64,000 nt of DNA from Flavobacterium terrisoli (GTDB lineage Bacteria; Bacteroidota; Bacteroidia; Flavobacteriales; Flavobacteriaceae), in contig NZ_JARGNA010000001.1 of NCBI RefSeq assembly GCF_030167905.1, positions 310,001 to 374,000 on the forward strand, given 5' to 3'. The notes under the pieces were generated by a model. The model did no database searches and was not told the DNA's origin. It worked only from the letters and a program-made list of their open reading frames with translations. Below are positions 25,763-33,049 of this stretch, in pieces. Positions within the stretch are counted from its first letter, which is position 1; every line of letters starts with the position of its first letter. Position numbers and translations under genes: made by a program.

Positions 25763-26338
25763 ATGAGCGTTGTTACAGAAAAAAGATTAAAAGACAGAAG
25801 CGGTTCCCAATGTGAAATTAGCGGAAGTGAGGAGAATCTGTTGGTGTATTTGGTAGAACCAAAAACAGAAGTCACTCCGGAAAACTGCATTTTAATCACC
25901 AAAACCTTAAAAGACCAAATTGAAAATCCGGAGACGACTAACCCAAATGACTGGCGCGGTTTAAGCGACAGCATGTGGAATGAAAACCTACCGGTGCAAA
26001 TTGTTTCCTGGCGCATGTTGGCGCGGTTGAAAAACCACGACTTATTAGACATGATGTATTTGGATGAGGATGCTTTGGAATGGGCAAAAGCAACCGGAGA
26101 AGGCGAAGATGAAGAGGGAAAAATCATCCACAAAGATTCAAACGGCAATACGTTATTTGATGGTGATTCAGTAGTTCTGATTAAGGATTTAGATGTAAAA
26201 GGCGCTAATTTTACCGCAAAACGTGGTGCTGCAGTGCACAACATCAAGCTGGTTTGGGACAATGCCGAGCAAATTGAAGGTAGAGTTGAAGGCCAACATA
26301 TTGTGATTTTGACGCAATACGTTAAGAAAACAAAGTAA
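25763..26338 (+). CDS. PhnA domain protein with degenerate zinc ribbon
   Basis: A 191-aa protein. The C-terminal PhnA domain (about residues 118-190: DSNGNTLFDGDSVVLIKDLDVKG and GRVEGQ) is intact. The N-terminal region aligns with the zinc ribbon of the PhnA/YjdM family, but only one Cys (SQCEISG) remains where CxxC pairs are usual, so zinc binding may be lost. Despite the name, PhnA/YjdM is not part of the phosphonate C-P lyase and its function is unclear. It ends at a perfect palindromic terminator. Confidence 0.8.
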   Translation: MSVVTEKRLKDRSGSQCEISGSEENLLVYLVEPKTEVTPENCILITKTLKDQIENPETTNPNDWRGLSDSMWNENLPVQIVSWRMLARLKNHDLLDMMYLDEDALEWAKATGEGEDEEGKIIHKDSNGNTLFDGDSVVLIKDLDVKGANFTAKRGAAVHNIKLVWDNAEQIEGRVEGQHIVILTQYVKKTK

Positions 26339-26354
26339 TCTATTTTTATACAAA

Positions 26355-26388
26355 TAAAAAGCCCTGAAATTTCAGGGCTTTTTTTGTC
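26355..26388. terminator. bidirectional terminator, perfect palindrome
   Basis: AAGCCCTGAAA/TTTCAGGGCTT with flanking A- and T-runs between the convergent PhnA-like and aldehyde dehydrogenase genes. Confidence 0.9.
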
Positions 26389-26420
26389 TATATTCTTTAC
26401 TCTTTGTTCTTTTTTCTGAA

Positions 26421-27974
26421 TTACAAATCAAACTTGATTCCTTGTGCCAGAGGCAAACTCGTAGTATAGTTGATTGTATTGGTTTGTCTTCTCATGTATA
26501 CTTTCCAGGCATCAGAACCCGATTCGCGTCCGCCGCCGGTTTCTTTTTCACCACCAAAAGCACCACCGATTTCAGCACCGGAAGTTCCGATGTTGACATT
26601 GGCAATACCACAATCTGAACCTGCAACCGAAAGGAAAGCTTCCGCTTCACGCAAATTGTTGGTCATAATCGCAGAAGATAAACCTTGTGCCACACCATTT
26701 TGGATTTCCAATGCATTGGTTACATCACCCGAATATTTCAATAAGTATAAAACCGGAGCAAAAGTTTCGTGTTGTACAATTTCAAATGAATTTTTAGCTT
26801 CGGCAATCGCTGGTTTTACGTAACAACCGCTTTCGTAACCTTCACCTGAAAGTACGCCACCTTCAACCAAAATTTTTCCGCCTTCGGCGACTACTTGGGC
26901 TAAAGCTTTGTTGTACAATTCAACCGCATGCGTATCGATAAGCGGTCCAACGTGATTGTTTTGATCCAAAGGATTTCCAATCCTTAATTGGCCATAAGCA
27001 CCAACTATAGCATCTCTTACTTTATCATAAATACTTTCGTGGATAATCAAACGTCGTGTAGAAGTACAACGTTGTCCGGCAGTTCCAACCGCTCCAAATA
27101 CGGCTCCGATTACGGTCATTTTAATATCAGCATCCGGAGTTACGATGATAGCGTTGTTTCCACCTAATTCTAACAATGAATTTCCTAAACGAGCCGCACA
27201 AGCCTGCGCTACGATTTTACCCATACGGGTTGAACCAGTTGCAGAAACCAAAGGAACTCTTTTATCGTGTGTCATCATTTCACCTACTTTGTAATCACCG
27301 TTAATCAAACATGAAATTCCTTCCGGAAGATTGTTTTCCTTTAAAACTTCGGCGATGATATTTTGACAGGCAATACCACACAAAGGTGTTTTTTCAGATG
27401 GTTTCCAAACACAAACATCACCACAAATCCACGCCAAGGCTGTGTTCCAGGACCAAACAGCCACCGGGAAATTAAATGCTGAAATAATTCCAACGATTCC
27501 AAGCGGATGGTATTGTTCGTACATTCTGTGGCCAGGACGTTCGGAGTGCATTGTTAATCCGTGCAACTGACGCGATAAACCAACGGCAAAATCACAGATA
27601 TCAATCATTTCCTGAACTTCTCCATAACCTTCCTGTAATGATTTACCCATTTCATAGGAAACCAATTTTCCCAGTGGTTCTTTGTAAAGGCGTAATTTTT
27701 CACCAAACTGACGCACGATTTCGCCGCGTTTTGGTGCCGGCATCAAGCGAAAAGTTTTGAAAGCTTCGCTGGCGGTTTGCATTACTTTTTCATAATCTGC
27801 TGCGGTAGTGGTTTTTACTTTTCCGATTAATTGTCCGTCTACCGGGGAATAGCTTTCGATGATATCACCGTTTGAAAAATGATTGTTTCCAGTAGAAGTT
27901 CCTTCATTAATGGCTTTTACACCCAGGATTTCTAAGGCTTCGGTCATCCCGAATTGTTGCGCAATTGTTGACAT
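26421..27974 (-). CDS. amaB: aldehyde dehydrogenase, ALDH7/AmaB-like
   Basis: A 517-aa NAD(P)-dependent aldehyde dehydrogenase. The catalytic Cys303 lies in GQRCTSTRR, the general base E269 in LLELGGNN, and the coenzyme-binding SATGSTRMG precedes it. Length and the N-terminal extension with EALGxxxxNxGTSTG fit the ALDH7 (alpha-aminoadipic semialdehyde dehydrogenase) group of lysine catabolism. Substrate assignment is by family resemblance only. It is monocistronic with a 270-bp upstream gap. Confidence 0.85.
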   Translation of the reverse strand: MSTIAQQFGMTEALEILGVKAINEGTSTGNNHFSNGDIIESYSPVDGQLIGKVKTTTAADYEKVMQTASEAFKTFRLMPAPKRGEIVRQFGEKLRLYKEPLGKLVSYEMGKSLQEGYGEVQEMIDICDFAVGLSRQLHGLTMHSERPGHRMYEQYHPLGIVGIISAFNFPVAVWSWNTALAWICGDVCVWKPSEKTPLCGIACQNIIAEVLKENNLPEGISCLINGDYKVGEMMTHDKRVPLVSATGSTRMGKIVAQACAARLGNSLLELGGNNAIIVTPDADIKMTVIGAVFGAVGTAGQRCTSTRRLIIHESIYDKVRDAIVGAYGQLRIGNPLDQNNHVGPLIDTHAVELYNKALAQVVAEGGKILVEGGVLSGEGYESGCYVKPAIAEAKNSFEIVQHETFAPVLYLLKYSGDVTNALEIQNGVAQGLSSAIMTNNLREAEAFLSVAGSDCGIANVNIGTSGAEIGGAFGGEKETGGGRESGSDAWKVYMRRQTNTINYTTSLPLAQGIKFDL

Positions 27975-28169
27975 TGTATAGTTTGTTTTTTTAGATTTTT
28001 TAGATTTTGGGCAAAGTTATCATTTATACACGAATTAGTCGTTTTTTTTACATTATTTCATAATGAGCTGTATCCAAAACAAAGAAAGATGTAATTAATT
28101 TCGTTTTTCGTATAAAGGAGAATTGGTTTAAAATTAAAACAAACACGATGATTTGTACCATTTATTTTA

Positions 28170-28177
28170 TATATTTG
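28170..28177 (+). promoter_or_regulatory. -7 promoter box before the thioredoxin-fold gene
   Basis: TATATTTG matches TAnnTTTG. It lies 68 bp upstream of the chosen ATG at 28245. The rest of the 27975-28244 gap shows nothing further that I can name. Confidence 0.4.
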
Positions 28178-28244
28178 AGATTGATAAATGTCGATTTGCG
28201 AGTTTTTTCTAGATTTAACTTGTAAAGTTTTAAAATCCCCCAAA

Positions 28245-28847
28245 ATGAAAATCAAAATTTTACTGATATTATGGCTTTCTGTTATTTTTGGAGCAATATC
28301 CTATTTGTTTTGGCGTAATGAATACAAATACAGTTTACCAACACCAGTGCCGGTAAATTATCATGCAGTTAATATTGGCCAGCATATCAATCTCAAAGGC
28401 GCGTTGGGAAAATCATCTGACAAGCCTCTTTTCCTTCACTTTTTTAATCCGGAATGTCCTTGTTCCCGATTTAATATTCCTCATATAGAATCATTAGTAA
28501 AAAAATATGGTGATAAAATGGCGTTTGCCATAGTGGTTATTGCCAAGGATTCTAGTTATACCGAACAGGAAATCCAGAATAGGTTTGATTTAACCGTTCC
28601 GGTTTTGTTTGATACCTCCATTGCAGATTCGTGTGGAATTTACTCGACGCCACAAGCTGTAATCCTTGATATGAATCACAATCTTTACTATCGAGGAAAC
28701 TATAACAGGACTCGCTACTGCGCAGATGACAAGAGTAATTTTGCCCAAATGGCTATTGATTCATTGCTTAATAAAACCCAAAACCCAATCTTTGATGCTG
28801 TAGCGTTAAAACCTTACGGGTGCACATTACCGAATTGCGAAAAATAA
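28245..28847 (+). CDS. membrane-anchored thioredoxin-fold protein (DUF6436-like)
   Basis: A 200-aa protein; start chosen at ATG 28245, because MKIKILLILWLSVIFGAISYLFW is a proper N-terminal membrane anchor (the frame opens at 28188). The periplasmic part has a thioredoxin-like fold with a CPC motif (C71-P-C73 in NPECPCSRF) in place of CxxC, plus cis-Pro-like STPQAVILD. It probably acts as a thiol-disulfide or peroxidase-like protein in the cell envelope. Two further Cys close the C-terminus (CTLPNC). A histidine kinase gene starts 20 bp downstream. Confidence 0.75.
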   Translation: MKIKILLILWLSVIFGAISYLFWRNEYKYSLPTPVPVNYHAVNIGQHINLKGALGKSSDKPLFLHFFNPECPCSRFNIPHIESLVKKYGDKMAFAIVVIAKDSSYTEQEIQNRFDLTVPVLFDTSIADSCGIYSTPQAVILDMNHNLYYRGNYNRTRYCADDKSNFAQMAIDSLLNKTQNPIFDAVALKPYGCTLPNCEK

Positions 28848-28866
28848 TTTTAAAAGAAGCTAAAAT

Positions 28867-30132
28867 ATGGATCAGTCTCTACATATTCAGGAATTTCTTT
28901 TGGCTATAAAAAACAAGTCAGATAAGTTAATGAACTATTTCATTTTCAGCTATTTTGCTTTTGGCCTTTTTCTGGCGTCTTATTATGATACCTGGGAAAT
29001 TGCCATTGGTGTCGGCGGATTGTTGCTTGTAGCTTATTTTTCGACAAAGGCCATCCTGCCTAAATCTGATTTTTATCAATATGTGCTGAGTGCCGTATTG
29101 GGGATTTATATGGCCCAATTTATTTATCAGATGCACGGAATGTTTGAAATGCACTTTACGGCTTTTGTGGCCAGTGCCATACTGATCACATACCAGAACT
29201 GGAAACTGCAAATTCCACTGACTGTGGTTGTTTATGTTCATCACGCGTTGTTTGCCTATTTGCAATACATCGGACTGGATAAGATTTATTTTACCCAGTT
29301 GGATTATATGTCTTTGCAGACCTTTATTTTTCACATTCTACTTGCCGTTATTATTTTTTCGCTTTGCGGACTTTGGGCCTACCAATTTAAAAAATACAGC
29401 GAAGCCCATATCGAACTGACCTTTAAGAAAAAGGAAATTGAAAATCAGGAATTAAAAACGGCCAATTATGAACTCGACAGGTTTGTTTACAGTACATCAC
29501 ATGATTTACGTGCGCCACTGAATTCGATGATGGGATTGATAGAAATAGCCAAAGATGATACTAAAGAAGAGGTAACGCTTGAATATCTTGGAATGCTGAA
29601 GGAAAGTGCTAAAAAACTCGATGGCTTCATTTCTGACATTCTCGATTATTCCCGAAACGCACGTATGGAAGTGAATAAAGAGTTTATCGATTTTAAAGAA
29701 CTACTGGGGGAAATCACTAAAAATTTAAAATTTATGGGAGACACGGATAGGACGGTTGATTTTAGGATTGATGTTACCGGAGATACTCCTGTTTATGCCG
29801 ATAAAAATCGCTTAAAAACCATTCTGAGCAACCTGATTTCAAATGCAGTTCGCTATCAAAACAGTGAAATTCAAAATCCGTTTGTAGACATAAAAGTCGA
29901 GACCTTAACCAACGATACAAAAATCGCGATTCGTGACAACGGAATTGGTATTCCTAAAGAAGCACAATCAAAAATATTTGATATGTTTTACCGGGTTTCG
30001 AATCTGTCAATTGGTTCGGGACTGGGTTTATACATCGTAAAAGAAGCTGTAAACAAGCTCGAAGGCACTATTGAAGTACAATCTGAAGTTGGCGAAGGAA
30101 CCACTTTTTTAATCACTATTCCCAACCAATAA
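28867..30132 (+). CDS. membrane sensor histidine kinase
   Basis: A 421-aa protein with a five- or six-helix N-terminal membrane domain (residues about 22-175) and no periplasmic sensor domain. It continues with a short coiled coil, HisKA with the phospho-acceptor H212 in TSHDLRAPLN, and HATPase with N box NLISNAVRYQN, G1 DNGIGIP and G2 GSGLGLYIVKEA. No response regulator gene adjoins it (orphan kinase). The stop is 8 bp from the stop of the convergent corA gene. The signal sensed is unknown. Confidence 0.9.
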   Translation: MDQSLHIQEFLLAIKNKSDKLMNYFIFSYFAFGLFLASYYDTWEIAIGVGGLLLVAYFSTKAILPKSDFYQYVLSAVLGIYMAQFIYQMHGMFEMHFTAFVASAILITYQNWKLQIPLTVVVYVHHALFAYLQYIGLDKIYFTQLDYMSLQTFIFHILLAVIIFSLCGLWAYQFKKYSEAHIELTFKKKEIENQELKTANYELDRFVYSTSHDLRAPLNSMMGLIEIAKDDTKEEVTLEYLGMLKESAKKLDGFISDILDYSRNARMEVNKEFIDFKELLGEITKNLKFMGDTDRTVDFRIDVTGDTPVYADKNRLKTILSNLISNAVRYQNSEIQNPFVDIKVETLTNDTKIAIRDNGIGIPKEAQSKIFDMFYRVSNLSIGSGLGLYIVKEAVNKLEGTIEVQSEVGEGTTFLITIPNQ

Positions 30133-30139
30133 ATCATCT

Positions 30140-31066
30140 CTAAAACAGGTTTTTCTTTTTGAAAAGGAAAATTCCAAAAACCGAAATCAGTAAAGAAATC
30201 AGGATTACTATTGGTAAACCATAATGATTGTCTTCGAGATTATTGGGCACATTCATTCCATACAAACTGGCTACTAAAGTCGGAATCATCAAAATGATAG
30301 AGATAGAAGTCAGGCGTTTCATAATGACATTCAGGTTATTGGAAATCACCGAAGCATAAGCATCCATCATACCGGTTAAGATGTTGCTGTAAATGTTGGT
30401 GGTTTCTTCCGCCTGACGCAATTCGATTTCAACATCTTCCAAAAGTTCCTCATTGAATTCATCCCGATGTTCTTTTAGGTTTTTGAGTCTTCGGAACAGG
30501 ATGTCATTGCCTTTTATCGAAGTCATGAAGAAAACCAAACATTTCTCGATTTGCAGCAAAGCCTGTAACTCTTCGTTTTTGATGGATTTCTCGAGATTGT
30601 CTTCGGCCAGTTTGATGCGTTGGTTGATTTGTTTCAGGTATTTCAAAAACCAAACACTTGCAGACAACATCAGTTTCAGCACCAGGTCGAAATGATTGTC
30701 AATGGAGATCTTTTTTTTACGGGTATAATTGACAAAATCAGTTAAAATATCGGTTTGATAAAAAGAAACAGAAACAAAAATGTCATCCTTAAAAATCAAA
30801 CCCAAAGGCGCCGTGTTGAAAGGCAATTTGGCATCATCGCTTTTAAAAGGAATGCGAAGCACAATCAGGTACCAACCGTTTTCGATTTCGATACGTGGTC
30901 TTTCGTCTATATCTTCAATGTCGTTGTAAAAGGCTTGTGGGATTTGAAGTTCGTCAAGTAAAAACTTTTTGTCCTCTTTCGTTGGGCAAACGGCATTAAT
31001 CCAGCAGTTTTTTTCCAATTGGTCTGTTTTCACCAAACCGTTCTCGTTTTTGTAAAGCGTTATCAT
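30140..31066 (-). CDS. CorA family divalent cation transporter
   Basis: A 308-aa CorA-type channel: N-terminal alpha/beta cytoplasmic domain, long helix, then two C-terminal transmembrane helices. The selectivity motif GMN is at residues 270-272 (YGMNVP), and the C-terminus ends in a basic tail FKKKNLF. It transports Mg2+ and possibly Co2+ or Ni2+. It is monocistronic. Confidence 0.93.
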   Translation of the reverse strand: MITLYKNENGLVKTDQLEKNCWINAVCPTKEDKKFLLDELQIPQAFYNDIEDIDERPRIEIENGWYLIVLRIPFKSDDAKLPFNTAPLGLIFKDDIFVSVSFYQTDILTDFVNYTRKKKISIDNHFDLVLKLMLSASVWFLKYLKQINQRIKLAEDNLEKSIKNEELQALLQIEKCLVFFMTSIKGNDILFRRLKNLKEHRDEFNEELLEDVEIELRQAEETTNIYSNILTGMMDAYASVISNNLNVIMKRLTSISIILMIPTLVASLYGMNVPNNLEDNHYGLPIVILISLLISVFGIFLFKKKNLF

Positions 31067-31203
31067 TTCGCAAAAGTTTTGTGGATAACGTTACAACAGC
31101 ACGAACGTTATTCCTGTTTGTTATCTTTTATTTTCCTCGAATAATCGTCCATGACGTAATTTTTTTTGCGAAAGTATAACTTTAAAATAAAAGGTTACCT
31201 TAA

Positions 31204-31743
31204 TTATTCCTTAAGAGTAAATCGGGGATCGGTTTCCATGACGGTGCCACAATGGTTGCAGGTTCGTAATGTTTCTGAATTGTAGAAATGTTCAAAATGG
31301 TGAAGGAAATCTTTTTCAATGTCGGTGAGCGGAAAATAGACTTCGTACAATTTGTGGTTGCAGTGGTCACAAAACCAAAGCAATCCGTCTTTGGCGTCTA
31401 AATCACCGCGCTTTCTTTCAATCACTAAACCTATTGAGCCTTCTGTTCTGTTGGGCGAATGTGGCACTTTGGCCGGATGCAGGTACATGTCGCCGGCGGA
31501 TAATTTCATGGCTTTCTTTTCACCATCATCCTGAACATATACCGTGATTTCACCTTCGAGTTGGTAGAATAGTTCTTCGGTTTCGTTGTAATGATAATCT
31601 TTTCGGGCATTGGGACCGGCTACAATCATCACGATATAATCCTCCGAATCAATATAGAGATTCTTATTTCCTACAGGTGGTTTGAGCAGGTGACGGTTTT
31701 CGTCTATCCATTGGGTCAGGTTAAAAGGTTTTGGGATGGCCAT
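31204..31743 (-). CDS. haaO: 3-hydroxyanthranilate 3,4-dioxygenase
   Basis: A 179-aa cupin dioxygenase that cleaves 3-hydroxyanthranilate to the precursor of quinolinate in the kynurenine pathway. The iron ligands H51, E57 and H95 fall at the same positions as in the characterised bacterial enzyme, and R99 follows. The C-terminal rubredoxin-like metal site is complete: C125, C128, C162, C165. No other kynurenine genes are in the window. The terminator at 31774-31804 separates it from the upstream nuclease gene. Confidence 0.95.
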   Translation of the reverse strand: MAIPKPFNLTQWIDENRHLLKPPVGNKNLYIDSEDYIVMIVAGPNARKDYHYNETEELFYQLEGEITVYVQDDGEKKAMKLSAGDMYLHPAKVPHSPNRTEGSIGLVIERKRGDLDAKDGLLWFCDHCNHKLYEVYFPLTDIEKDFLHHFEHFYNSETLRTCNHCGTVMETDPRFTLKE

Positions 31744-31773
31744 AATTTTGAATTTGAAGTAAAGTTATAAAAT

Positions 31774-31804
31774 AAAAAGGTCCCGAACTATCGGGACCTT
31801 TTTA
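31774..31804 (-). terminator. Rho-independent terminator after the nuclease gene
   Basis: AAAAAGGTCCCGA/TCGGGACCTTTTT with a 4-nt loop. It ends the minus-strand transcript of the gene at 31810 just before haaO. Confidence 0.88.
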
Positions 31805-31809
31805 AATTT

Positions 31810-32910
31810 TTATTTTCCTTCTTTAATCAAATAGATATAAACCGGGAAGTGATCACTATAACCTATTTCGTTGGCACCGTGTCGCAGTGGATAACCTTTA
31901 TATTGACCTACCGTGGTAATCATATAAGGCTTGTTGTAAATTCCGGCTTTCCAATAACGGAAAGAAGAATAGTCTTTATGAAGAAACTCTTCAGATACCA
32001 TGATTTGGTCAAAAATATCACCGGCATCGCGATAGAAAAGAGTTGCATTTCCTTTGTAGAACATTTCTTCAAACGGATTGTAAATCCCAAATTTTTGTAC
32101 CTCTTCTTTTTTGCGTTTGGCACCAATGCCCTCTTTTACACTCTTATTATAAGAGCCATCATTTAAATCACCCATGATGATGATTTTGGCATTTGGATTG
32201 ATTTTGTAGATAGAATCCATGATGGTTCTGTTTAATCTTCCGGCAGCTTCACGGAACGGAGAACTTTTTTTCTCACCGCCTGAACGTGATGGCCAGTGAT
32301 TCACTATGATGTTAATTTCTTCACCATCAAGGAAACCGGTAACTAAAAGTTGGTCACGGGTATATACTCTTTCGTCTTTGTCGATTTCAGATTTATCATC
32401 GCTGGAATCTTCTTTGACTTCTTTTTCTTTATTATTCAATTGATTTTTATAAATCAATAATGGAATATTTTTAAAGCTGGTTGGCTTAAAATGTTTCTTT
32501 TGGTATAAAAGCGCCACATCAATTCCTCTTTTATCCGGAGAATCAAAATGTACAATACCATAATCTTTATTGATAAGTAGTGGTTCTTTAACTAAATCTT
32601 CCAAAACGCCTCTGTTTTCAATTTCGCATCCAGCAATTAACGTTGGAGATTTGTCCTGTTTTTCCCCGATACCTATTTCAGAAAGTACACGGGCTAAATT
32701 GTGTAATTTTTGTTTGTATTTTTTACCTGTCCAGTTTTGTGCTCCGTTTGGCAACCACTCTTCATCATTATTAGGTCCGTTGATGGTGTCAAATAGATTT
32801 TCAAAATTATAGAAAGCAACAGTATGGACATTATACTTTTTTGCTTGTGCATTAGCCCCGGAAATTGCGAATAAAACAAAGAACAGCGCTATAATTTTTC
32901 TAATTCTCAT
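31810..32910 (-). CDS. exported endonuclease/exonuclease/phosphatase family protein
   Basis: A 366-aa protein with signal peptide (MRIRKIIALFFVLFAISGANA) and an EEP fold: NFENLFDT near the N-terminus, the metal ligand Glu in CEIENRG, NHWPSRSGG, MGDLNDG and the terminal YSDHFPVY. Family members hydrolyse DNA, RNA or phosphate esters; as an exported enzyme it likely acts on extracellular or periplasmic nucleic acid. It is divergent from the TonB receptor (140 bp), a pairing that suggests a common uptake function. Confidence 0.88.
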   Translation of the reverse strand: MRIRKIIALFFVLFAISGANAQAKKYNVHTVAFYNFENLFDTINGPNNDEEWLPNGAQNWTGKKYKQKLHNLARVLSEIGIGEKQDKSPTLIAGCEIENRGVLEDLVKEPLLINKDYGIVHFDSPDKRGIDVALLYQKKHFKPTSFKNIPLLIYKNQLNNKEKEVKEDSSDDKSEIDKDERVYTRDQLLVTGFLDGEEINIIVNHWPSRSGGEKKSSPFREAAGRLNRTIMDSIYKINPNAKIIIMGDLNDGSYNKSVKEGIGAKRKKEEVQKFGIYNPFEEMFYKGNATLFYRDAGDIFDQIMVSEEFLHKDYSSFRYWKAGIYNKPYMITTVGQYKGYPLRHGANEIGYSDHFPVYIYLIKEGK

Positions 32911-32983
32911 AAAATGTATATTAATTTAATATCAAGTTTTTTACAAACTTCGAGCCAAAAGTAGATAATATTATTAAAAGATG

Positions 32984-32991
32984 TACATTTG
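32984..32991 (+). promoter_or_regulatory. -7 box of the TonB receptor operon
   Basis: TACATTTG matches TAnnTTTG, 58 bp before the ATG at 33050. Confidence 0.45.
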
Positions 32992-33049
32992 TCGGCTGTT
33001 AAGTTTTCATTAACACTTAACTAGGATAGAAATTAATTTAATTTTATTT

